Shown: piece after piece, positions 37,084 to 47,817 of the stretch
Position numbering within the stretch: the stretch's first letter is position 1
Layout of the letters: every line of letters begins with the position of its first letter
Source: Silene noctiflora
Lineage: Eukaryota > Streptophyta > Magnoliopsida > Caryophyllales > Caryophyllaceae
Direction of reading: 5' to 3'
Assembly (NCBI GenBank): GCA_009801015.1
Contig: VHZZ01000598.1
Span: 109,884 to 173,883 of the forward strand
DNA: 64,000 nucleotides
The notes under the pieces: model-generated
Databases searched by the model: none
Told to the model about the DNA's origin: nothing
What the model saw: the letters and a program-made list of their open reading frames with translations, nothing else
Program-made: the position numbers and the translations under genes

Positions 37084-40000
37084 ATGAATTGCAGAACAGT
37101 TGAACAATGGATTAGAGCTGTAATTTTCGCGGTAATCTTGCTGAAATCTGAAGGATTATATGTTCAAACAACATATTTAAGGAGTGCTGTGGCAAAAGGA
37201 GCTGGTAAATTGGATTTCAAGTCTTTTTTCTTAGGAATGCTTCTTTGATTATCAACTCATTTTCATGTTACATTTGTGTTGCAGTTTGTTTGGATGGCAG
37301 TGCGCCGGCGTATAATCTGAATAGAGGATATGGATCAGGGGTCAATAGTTGGTTGGTTCAAGTGGAGGTTAGTCCTGTTTTTTCATCACTTTTTGATAGT
37401 TTTCGAGATGAAAAGAGTTACATTGAGCAGATGAACCGATCAATTATTGTTTTCGTCTTAGAAATATACTTGAGATTCTTCGAGTTTTTCATGTAAAAAG
37501 ATTTGAAGATGAATAATTAATTGCCATTTCTTATGCAATGTTTGAGGCTCATAATCTTTGGTGTTGGTATTGTTTATAGGGAGGAGGTTGGTGCAACAAC
37601 ATTACATCTTGTCTTGCGCGAAAGTACATGCACTTGGGCTCATCCCGGAAAATGGATAACCCACTTGCATTTTCCGGTATAATGAGCAACAATCCAATGT
37701 ATAATCCAGGTTTGAGTCAATGCCCTTCTAGAAAATCTCGTCTCATACTCATAGCGTAAAGTTTGGACTCACTTAACAATTGAATCTCCAGACTTTCATA
37801 ATTGGAACAGGGTGAAAATTAGATACTGTGATGGGGCATCATTCACCGGAAACGTGGAAGCTGTTGATCCTGTAAGCAATCCTGTATTATTAAGCGAGTA
37901 AATAGAGCATTCTTACAAAAAAAGACGGTTTTTGAGAATTTGCNATGATACATGTCCTTTTGAATTGTTCGGGTGATAGGCAACTAAGCTTCATTTCCGA
38001 GGAGCTAGAGTCTGGCGCGCTATCATGGAAGATCTAATGTTAAAAGGAATGAGGAGAGCCAAAAATGTACTGATATATCCATGGCTTTGATGTCCTTATT
38101 TTGCATTATATATACTGTACTGTACTGTGTGTGATTATTATTGAAGAGTTGCTACATTAGGCTCTTCTTTCTGGGTGTTCAGCTGGCCGATTGACTTCCA
38201 TTTTGCATTGTGATAGCTTCCGAGCTCACTTCCCTGCCGGTACTAAAGTAAAGTGCCTCTCCGATGCTGGCTATTTCATCAATGTGTAAGTTTCTTACAG
38301 TTCTTACAATTGCGAGTATTTCTTTTTTGCGTCAAATGAACTGTTGAAGTGTCCTGTCGGCTGAAAGGAGTGTCAACTGTCAACGTAGCATTGGTTGAAT
38401 GAAGCTGTAGTTGTATTACATGAAGGCGGAGTATATGACATCGTGTTTGTTTGTCTAACAGGAAGGATATCTCAGGAGCATCACATGTCGCGACTTACTT
38501 TCATCAAATAGTGAAATTACATGTAATACTACCTGTGAATATCTTCTGTGTCATTTTGTTTCTAATTTTTACCGTGTACTGATCATTTAGTTATATATCA
38601 GGGATCAGAAAAAAACTTACCTGCAACTTGCACTGCGACCATGAAGCCCGAGTTAGTAAGTTCATAGTTTCATATCAATTAGTAAAGTTGTCAAGTCGGA
38701 ATATCTCTCAGTTGTGCTAATGTTTCCAAATGTTCTGCAGTGCTTTTTTCCGCAGTACGTTGTACCAAAGATCCGAACACCAATTTTCATACTAAATGCA
38801 GCATATGATTCATGGCAGGTTAGTTTACTGTCATTTTTCATTATTCCATCCTATTTGCATTGCTGGTTTCTCCTACGACCATTACTAATCAAAGTAAGTA
38901 ACTTTTGCTCAGATTAAGAATATATTGGCACCAGCTGCTGCTGATCCTCGTGGCTACTGGTCCGACTGCAAGACCAGCTTGCAGAATTGCTCAACTAATC
39001 AACTTGACGTTATGCAAGGTTCAGTATCACTAAAACCGAACATATTGAGTCACACAGTCCATGTTTATGGAAGTAGGAAGGATTTTAGATCTTATTGATT
39101 CATTATCTTTCTTTCTTTCAGATTTCAGAATAGAGTTTCTGCATGCGCTTAACGGACTCAACAGAACACCATCAAGAGGACTGTTCATAAACTCGTGCTA
39201 CGCCCATTGCCAAACTGAACTTCAAGAAACATGGTTTAGTAAACATTCCCCAGTTTTGCACAATATGGTATCTCCTCTTTTTCCTTCTTTAATTATGGGC
39301 TAAACCAGTGAGATCTATGGTATTGGACCAGACGGCCAGTTCATGCCGTGAGTCAATATTTACGGATTCACAACTCTGAAAAAGGGGCAAGGCGGAATTG
39401 TGGGTCGTGTAAAGTTTATGACAGGTCCAGACTTCTTACATCACTATTAAACTTGTTGTCTAATGTCTTATCTAAATTTTACCTTTGCAGACAATTGCAG
39501 AGTCAGTTGGAGACTGGTTTTATGATCGTAGACGTTTGCAGATGATAGACTGCCCTTATCCTTGTGACCGGAGCTGCCAAAATCGCATTTACGAGCCACA
39601 AGAACCACATCACCAAGTATAAACTTTTCCAGCTATAGGACATACTGTATTATTTGTTAGGTTACATTAGTACGAGATTCAGCCATATATGCATTCATTT
39701 CCTGAATGAAAATTAGAATAGCACAATATAGGTGAAAGGAATTCAACAATGTGATTCATCAACCATTCAAAAATATAAATATACTTTATTTTGGCACTAC
39801 TCATCGTCTCATCCCATTCACGAACATGTTAAACTCCGTATCAAACTGTCTCTTCTTAGTTTGAATGTTTCGCAACTTTCAGAGAGATTGTTATTATTCT
39901 CTTACCAAAAGGTTTCAGCTATTACAAAATCATCAGTAGCTCAATGCATCACATGTTCCTGAATCCTGTCTATGGCTGTTTAAATGGGTAGCCTAAGCAC

Positions 40001-40114
40001 TGAGCTGAAACTTATCAGTTCGCTCATGCGCAGGAAGGAGGTGGAAGACGAAATGACGATACAACATTGAAGCTGATCCTTGTACTATGCCTGTTAGCAA
40101 GCATTCTTAGCTAA
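37084..40114 (+). CDS. PAE: Pectin acetylesterase copy F, diverged, 13 exons, 425 aa, hydrophobic C-terminal tail
   Basis: Exons: 37084-37204, 37285-37367, 37580-37709, 37792-37871, 37980-38066, 38161-38285, 38462-38522, 38602-38655, 38741-38818, 38913-39018, 39122-39267, 39491-39616, 40034-40114. Signal peptide near [20 protein letters not shown]. Family blocks: [46 protein letters not shown] (Ser174), AYDSWQ (Asp270), SCYAHCQ (His337) and [18 protein letters not shown]. The triad is kept, but the last Gly of GCSAGG is Arg. If exon 12 is not spliced, the protein stops at 39622 (400 aa). A GT donor at 39617 and an AG at 40033 join in frame to a tail, [20 protein letters not shown] and then ASILS, that looks like a membrane or GPI-type signal. 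I favour the spliced form because it gives an open frame ending in a plausible hydrophobic tail. The acceptor tgcag at 37082, directly before the ATG, suggests a leader intron. One undetermined base lies in intron 4. Confidence 0.88.
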
Positions 40115-41245
40115 AGACTGTTTTCCTGCAATACTAACCTTATATAGTTATATGTACCTACCTCATACCACACCAATTTTTCCACCACTGTAAAAACAAA
40201 CAGTGCATACCAAACATATAGCATCATTTTTCTTCCCACATTTGCTTTTTCATCGTCTCCAAGATGGAAAATTGACTTCTTTTTTTCCCGACATGTAAAT
40301 GTAACTTTTTTTTTTGTAACCTGAGAAACGAGTTATCTAACTCAGATTTGGATTGTGTCATTTCGGATATTTTATACATTTTGGATCAATTTGGGTACTG
40401 TTCACTTATACCGATCATTTTTGGGTCTTAGTTACGGGTGTAGTCAATTCGAGAGACGGGTTTGATGTGGCTTGTTTAGAGTCACTGGCACTCACTGCAG
40501 GTCACTTTAGTTCATTAAAGATTTTGTCAATATTTGTGGGCAAATGTTATGATCGGGTCAAACTCAGTCCGTCATTGTTTGGTTCGGCCAATACATATTC
40601 GGATCAATTTTACCAAATCTTCAAAAACCCACTTAGCCATACAGCCTGATAGCTAATTGACCTAAAGGACTACGTATAATAGAAGCCTCAATATCCCAAA
40701 TTCCCAACCAAAAGTGACTCACTGACTCGGCCCGTAGCCACTAACCAAAAACGAATTGGTAAACCGACCAACACGGCACCAATATCAGTCAGCCCGAACA
40801 CAACTAAAATAACACATGAGACACCAAAAAGGTTAAAAAAAACATTGGAACAAATATCCTGGTACTGAGAAATCGAGAATGCATTGTACATTTTTCCGTT
40901 ACAAAAGGGATTAGACCAGCTGCTGATGTTTCACTATTTACAATATGCTCTCAAAACAAAGCTCCTAAAATGGAGCTCTAATGCAGTTTTCTGGTATATT
41001 CATTACAGTTCACAAAAGATTAGACCAAGCCAAAGACATACTATACTCATCAGTCATCACCAATTCATACCATACTGGCCAGTCCTACAATTGTATTTCT
41101 TGTTGATTTTTCATGGCAGGATGTGACGGAAATCAGACGAGGAAGTAAACAGATTGACGGGAAACATTCTCAAGATAGCCAAAAAGATTCACTATTCATT
41201 TTTGAGATCTCCTCAAGATTTGTGATTTATACACTGAAAATTGTC
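40115..41245. other. Spacer between convergent PAE F and RING gene
   Basis: The two genes converge, so this holds both 3' UTRs. The part 40340-40620 carries repeat-like phrases (ttttggatcaatttggg, atttttgggtc) also seen in PAE E intron 5 and PAE A intron 8, suggesting a decayed dispersed repeat. No coding sequence is supported. Confidence 0.5.
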
Positions 41246-44200
41246 TTAGCACGTTGTCACGCCTGTCAGCAATGAGTCAGATTTGCAGATGTCCCCACGG
41301 CAAAGTGGGCATACTCTGCGATAGAGAAGGACAAAATCAGTGAAAAACTGGACTTCTACACTAAGGCCTAACTACAATGTGTAGATAAAAAATATAAAAA
41401 GAGATGGTAGACCACAGTCCACAAATACGTAGACACAATATAACATTGAACAAAGCTGTTGGCTGTTGCTGAGTCTTCCGCAGCAAGCCATCATAAGGAA
41501 GTGACTCAGTGAGGCAAACTTATCATACGCTTATGAAACAAACGTTGAAAGGAGGACAAGCTGCTAAAAAATAGTAGAGCCAAGTATTTACTCGAATATC
41601 CATAATATCAATCCGTCATTCTTTTCGAAAACTGGGTATCCTAACTTAATAGATGATCTGAATTTCCCAGATATTTGGATTTTGTATGAATATCAGTTTT
41701 ACTAACCTTTGAAATTCGATCCCATATTTCCACTACCCTCGTTTTATATTACTCCTACTTTCTCCACCATGTACCAGCAGCCGAACCCTTTCTCTATCCT
41801 TATCTAGGCACTTTCTTTTTCACCCCCTCTGCCCTCACTAACACTCCAACAATTTAATGTGCATTCATCACCTGAAGCATTTGTAACTTGGGAAAGTGGT
41901 AACGATTGAGACTGAAAAGAAGATAAGCCTGGTTCCAGGACACTGGATACCATTGTTTTGTTTTGTGTAAAGGAGCCTATGGGCAGTTTCGGATAATGAA
42001 GGGTTTCGGTTTCAAACCAAGCTCATGAGTATCACTCCTCATTATCTTAATTTTTACCGTCCATCATTTACTCTAGTTACTTACATTGCCAAGAATGTCT
42101 TAAGAGAGTAGCTCAAAGATGTTCAAAATTTGTTCAATCAAACTCTACATTCTAGGAAAATAGCTTTTTTTCATTAAAGCATCCTTTCAGATGTCAATTC
42201 TGCAAAAGATTTAAGGTGTTCAGTAATCTGTGAAGGTACTGTTGAGACCAGAAAATTATTTGGATGTCGAAAGGTAATTTGAAAACTATCTTCTTCCATA
42301 GAAGCCAGCAAGTAACATCTTTATGGAAACACCCTATCAGAGATTCTGGCTATTGTAAAGATGAATCAACATCAACATTACCCCAATGTCTTAATGGTTC
42401 CCGCAAATTGGGGGGGTCGTACGCAGCCTTACTCTCGTGTTAGTGACACAAAAAGGCCGTTTACGGATGACCCAAGAAGAAAATTGCATCAAGAGTTGCA
42501 TTGACGGACCGCTACTTCACAAAAAAAAGAAGTGCAACTACTTTATTTCAGCATTCACACTAGGCCTTAATCTAAACATTATCTACATATCACCCTTCGC
42601 CACATTATTGAAGTCTTATTCCACTTGGACACAGTTAATGCAAAAACAATGTGCTATATTTCATACAAGTCCAAAAGGGAAAGAGGTGTCTATGAAAAAA
42701 AAAAAAAAAAAAAAAAAAAGGAATAGTACCTATGAATCTCCTTAAGCCACTTATCAACGCACTTCTTATGAAATTCATGACGACAAGGCATAATACGCAT
42801 ATCATCTCCTTCCTCATACTCCACCAGGCATATATAACATCTGGATCAGTAAAACAGGTAAAAGATAAGTCACAGAGTACATTATCGCAGCACTCTCTTC
42901 TTAGAGTGATAAAGCCTACCTGATGTTCCTAACATCTTACGATTGTTCACGTTAGTTCACCCCAATAAAATTTTAGGAACCTTTGTCATTGTTGTTGTTA
43001 TAATATATCCTATTCTATATGACATTTTCATTTAGCATCACATGGCCTTGAAGAAAAGTGACAAGTACAAATGACACTTACTGAGCAGCTTCCTCGCTCT
43101 GTAATTTTGAAGACTTGGTGTAAATTCTTACAGGCAAGGATTCCACAACATCATTCGGTGCAGGAACCGATCCGATTGAAGATAAAGAGGGTCGAGAGGA
43201 TAATACCACTGACTGCTGGTGAATCTCATCGAGAACCTAGTACAATAAATATCAAACAATCAGGCAGATTTAACCAACAATAACGCAACAAATAAGGAAG
43301 ATTAATACAATGTAATCATACCTCAAACAGCGCCTCAGCTAACATAACTATTCTTGATATACTAGCACGAGCAGTGCCATCATCATTTGAATTAGATTCT
43401 CTAGTATTGGTACGGCATGAGCAACGACCAGTTCGATGTTGTCCTGATAGAATGCAATACCTTTCATGCCCGGATAGATTCTCGAAACGGCTACCTAAAC
43501 GCTGAAGAGCCCGTACCTGTATTTGAGGACGAATCATAACGGTTATTCGGAGAAAAAAAACCTTAATTCTAATAGAATATAGAGCACAACAAAGCTAAAG
43601 GGAAAACAATAACCCTCAGACAACCTGGAAAAGAGCTAATGCTATAATTACACAGACAGAAAAGGGAGAAAGAGCGAGCAAATAGAACATCCACGCATAC
43701 AGTTTGTAATTTTGCTTCAGTCCATTTTCACTTACTTTCCCATTATTTACGGCTAGTAACTTAATAGTTTAGAAGTATTTGGGTCGCTTGATATACTGGT
43801 CTTGCTTTTGGCATTTGTTTCACCCCTATGATATAAGAATATGAGTAAGATTTCCTAATTTCACAAAGAGCTAATGATTACTCTGTATGGTATAAGAATA
43901 TGAGTATGATATGATTTCCTAATTTCAGATGTGTGTGTATATATAAGAATAATTAACTACCTCCATTATGGACTCTAGAACATCGTACAAATACACAGAC
44001 AAATCAGTGTATTTGAGTGTAATGCATTACTCTTATCGTATCAAATACCTCAAAACACTCTAGAACATGGTACAAATCAGTGTATTTGGTGTAATGCAAT
44101 ACTCCTGTCTTATCAAATACCTCAAAACACATGATGTACGTATTGGGTGTTCACAACCCACAAATGGATTAGACGTAGTGCAATTAGGAACGCAACTATA

Positions 44201-45795
44201 TGCCTTCTAAAGCTAAGATGAACACTATATGTCACTGGTCGCTGAGATGGAAAGCTTACTTGAGATCTAATTCTTCTTCGACGCTCCAAGAAATTTGATC
44301 TATGCTCTATTAGATCATTTCTCCCGGCATCTCTTAGATTCAATGTCTCAACATTATTGCTTTGACTAGAGTGAAATCGGTTAACCATGTTAGGCATAGG
44401 ATATGGAGAAGACGTCAAAGAATTAAGAACATTTCCATCAGAAACTGTTGTACCCTCCTGCTGCAAAGGAGAAAGAGTCAAATCCGAAAATGATGATCTC
44501 CGAAGAACTCTATCACGGAGTCTACCCACACTTCGAGTTCTACTAAAAAGAACATTACGATCTACAGGTTCTCTAGCATCATTCTGGCGCTCATTAACTC
44601 GCCTGTTAAGGGTTTCTCCAAGAGACGGTAAACAAACATCAGGAGTCATTTCACTCTCATTTTCATCCAGAACATGAGCAGAAATTTCCCGATTATCTAC
44701 TAATGAATCACCACTACTTGCTCTAAGAGAAGTATTAATCCGCGATGAAGAATTTACATTCCCACTCAATCCAAGTGGCCAATTTCTATACAAATGATCC
44801 TCGCCACTGGAGACAGGAAAGCTTGTGGGAGAAGAAGGATAAGCCCTTGACGACCCTACACTGGCAGCTCTATTAAGTCTAAAACTAACACTGCCAGGAA
44901 CAAAGCTGAAGCGGGACAAAAATCGGCTTGAATGGTTCATAGACCGACCAGAGAAAGTTTGAGATGAACTTCCATCAGCCCTTGTTACATTATCTGTTCC
45001 ATTCGCTTGAGCCCATTCACTAAGCACGACATTAGATGATACACAAGGAATATTATCAGGTTCATCAACTTTAACAGTTTGGTAGCCCTCGACTTTCACT
45101 TCATTAGACTCTGATTCAATCTGTTGTATTCTTGCCACACTTGTTTCATTATGATGATCTGAAACCTGCAGATAAATGGTTCCATACTTCCATATATCAG
45201 AAATATTCTTACAGAGTTACAGGTTTAATGCTTAAAAGGACTGATAATGTACATCATAATACATCTATATAACAACCCTAGAAAGAAATTATTCCATTTT
45301 CAGTAAACCCTAAAACAAATTCCCCCCCAAAACAACACTCAAATTGTTAAAATGTAGGATAATCAATTGAAATGGGCTGCATTAACACCACACTCATACA
45401 TTAAATGTCTAAAAACCATCCTTTTAACTAGCATTAAATGAACCACATCGCATAAGAAGAACCCGTTTTAAACTTAAGACGGAATCAAATGAAATTTAGC
45501 AAAACACATACAGAGTAATACCCATGCAATATTTCAATTTGTCAAAAACCAATAATACACACAATAAATAAATAATTAATAATTAATTAGAAACAAATAT
45601 AGCAACCTGATAATCATCCTCATTATCATCAGTATCACTATCATAAGCTCTAGAAGAAGATCCAAGACAAGAAGAACTTAAAAGACCTCTACTTTTCCTC
45701 CTACTCGACGACGAAGACGAAAACGACGACGTAGAAGAAGCAGAAGACAATGCCAACCCATCAGAACGACGCGTTTTACTACTACTAGATCCCAT
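41246..45795 (-). CDS. RING-H2 E3 ubiquitin ligase, 6 exons, 541 aa
   Basis: Exons in coding order: 45795-45607, 45165-44260, 43516-43322, 43236-43082, 42840-42730, 41315-41246, all GT-AG, frame open for 542 codons. The protein begins MGSSSSK, a classic N-myristoylation type start, followed by a Ser-rich stretch. The long second exon (302 codons) encodes a low-complexity Ser/Arg/Asn-rich region without a known domain. Residues 483-524 form a RING-H2 finger: Cys483, Cys486, Cys501, His503, His506, Cys509, Cys521, Cys524 (CYIC..., [10 protein letters not shown]..., CPLC). The finger is split by two introns, the last one 1.4 kb long, which carries a SINE fragment and an A/T homopolymer. As a RING-H2 protein it should bind an E2 and ubiquitinate substrates, perhaps at a membrane if myristoylated. 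Its substrate is unknown and I do not recognise a specific named orthologue. Confidence 0.9.
42395..42520. mobile_element. SINE-like fragment in the last RING intron
   Basis: Contains cccgcaaattgggggggtcgtacgcagcctta and onwards the phrase gtgttagtgacacaaaaaggccgttt, a layout I associate with plant Au-like SINEs (the cgtacgcagcc/ggctgcgtacg block). The insertion edges are not clear. An A-run follows at 42695-42719 and could be a tail, but the link is not proven. A second fragment of the same type lies near 62080-62145. Confidence 0.45.
42695..42719. repeat. Homopolymer A run of about 24
   Basis: An uninterrupted A tract on the plus strand, i.e. poly-T in the transcript just inside the last intron of the RING gene, ten bases after the exon 5 donor. 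Confidence 0.95.
43973..44130. repeat. Imperfect tandem duplication in RING gene intron 2
   Basis: Units 43973-44057 and 44058-44130 share ctctagaacat, gtacaaat, cagtgtattt, gtgtaatgca and tatcaaatacctcaaaacac, with a 12-bp length difference. Confidence 0.8.
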
Positions 45796-45868
45796 TTCTA
45801 TCCCCCCAACACCCCCAAATCAATTTCAATCAATCCCCAATAATTTAACAAACCCTAAATGTTGCATT

Positions 45869-45983
45869 TTTCACAATACATTGTAAAACACCCAGATCTT
45901 AAATCAACCCAATAAAACATTTGAATTCGATTTCAATTAACAGAAAACCCTAATTGCTGATTGTTTTACAATGTATTGTGAAA
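45869..45983. repeat. 21-bp perfect inverted repeat upstream of the RING gene
   Basis: tttcacaatacattgtaaaa(c) at 45869-45889 is the exact reverse complement of 45963-45983. Each arm is followed on the plus strand by a direct copy of acccagatctta. It lies 74-188 bp upstream of the RING start codon, so in its leader or promoter. Confidence 0.85.
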
Positions 45984-47366
45984 TACCCAGATCTTAGAAT
46001 AACCTAAAAATCATCAAATTTGTGTTTACAGGTGAAATGTTGTTGTTATTGTAAAGAATGGAAGAGTGCAATTGAGTGTTTGTCATGTAAGAATAAGATA
46101 GCATTAAATAAAGTACTATCATTATCAATTTAAGACGGTCTTAAATAAGATTATACGGATTTTAAAAAGCGAGTTGGGTTGGGAAAAAAATTGAAGACAA
46201 TTTAGTTAAATAAAAACTGGATTATTTTACTATTTCAATATTTACTTAGGATTATTAACAAATGAAGTGCTTATATATAGATCATAGACGATTTTTTGTG
46301 TAGACGATTTAAAACGGTAATAAATGAGAATTTTTGCGTGTCAAATGAGACGTAATGCCATCAGTGATTTATTGTCGTAATACTTCCACATTAACCACTA
46401 GAATAATGTCCTTTTCTTTCCAATTGAAAAGAGTTGAACTAAACTGAACTGAACTTAATGGAGCTTAACTGAACTTAATGGAGTTGAGTTAAACTGAAGT
46501 AAGAATTTAACTTAATGAAGCTAAACTGAAATGAGCTGAGATTAAAGTCCAAAAGAACAGGGTCGAGTTGAAAAGATTGATAGATCAAAATTACCACGAT
46601 TTATAAATAAAAGATCGTTTTACCCCGTGAGATGATTATTCTACTCGTTAAACATTCATTCATCATTTATTAATAAAATAAGTAATGTTATATATGAGTA
46701 TATAAAACCGTGGTATAGAATAAGACAATTTTACACGATAATTATCGATAAACAATGGGAGTGATTGCGTGAAAAGGAGAAGAGTGCAAGGAAAGGTGGA
46801 AACTTTTAAGAAAGGGGAACATGGCGTTTTTCCTGCCCTCTTTTTTGGGCGGACATTTCCATAATTTATTTGTTTTTTTTTTTTTTTGTAATAATTTTAA
46901 TGTATTTAATGAAATAATAATTAATTGCATAATTTGTTTAATTTATTGAAGATTGTCGGAAGCACACATGCAAGATGGGTCCAAATACTTTTACTATTGA
47001 TTGTTCAAATTTGTTTGAATTTTCAGTCTTTTGATGGTTAAGTTTCAATTCTCAAGTGTTTTAGATTTGAATGGTTCATGAATTGGTGGGACTTGAAAGT
47101 ACATACTACATGCATACAAGACTAATAAGACGATATCGTAATGAGAACAGCTTTTGAGGTTTTAACGTTATTTAAAAGTACGTTGTTTTATGATAAAACT
47201 GTACTGTATTGTATTTTGATTCGAAACTTTGTATTCTGATATAAGCTAGAGCAAACGTGTTAGTTAATCAAAATGTGTATTGTTAAACTAGCGATTTTGT
47301 TTTAAGGTGTCGATCTTGATTAGTAGGGCTTGTGTATTTGTTGAGTTGCGCGACCAAATTATCAAA

Positions 47367-47508
47367 GATTTCAAGTTTTTAAATTGTGTTAACTACATTT
47401 GTGTATTAATATTTATTTATTTATTTCTAGAAAATTAGATTTCAAGTTTTTAAATTGTGTTAACTACATTTGTGTATTAATATTTATTTATTTATTTCTA
47501 GAAAATTA
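47367..47508. repeat. 71-bp perfect tandem duplication
   Basis: Two identical units, 47367-47437 and 47438-47508, each starting gatttcaagtttttaaattg. Non-coding and evidently recent. Confidence 0.93.
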
Positions 47509-47817
47509 GAGGTTATACTCTGGCAATGGAGAATAGCGAAATAAAGAAAAAGAAAATTTGCAACATTATTGTGCACCGTCTTAATATGTAGTTAACGTTG
47601 TCAAAAAAATATGTAGTTACGATAATAAATTTCAAGACGTCTTAATATGTAGTGTTATGATAACTTTCAACATGTTATAAGTCATACCCGGCCAAGATTC
47701 AATACCAAGATCGCGGCTAGATTAAATAAGAGTCGATGAGTAAAATCCATCCATAAGTGAAGTCATACACAATTACTCATATACAAGAAGGCCATCCATA
47801 ACTAAAAGGAGGCTCAT

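Larger units (their letters stand above)
45796..47817. other. RING gene leader/promoter and spacer to RopGEF14
   Basis: No coding region supported. It holds a 21-bp inverted repeat close to the RING start (45869-45983), a patch of gaactaaactgaactgaac-type repeats (~46435-46550) that recurs near 56200 and 59730, and the 71-bp tandem duplication at 47367-47508. Confidence 0.6.
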
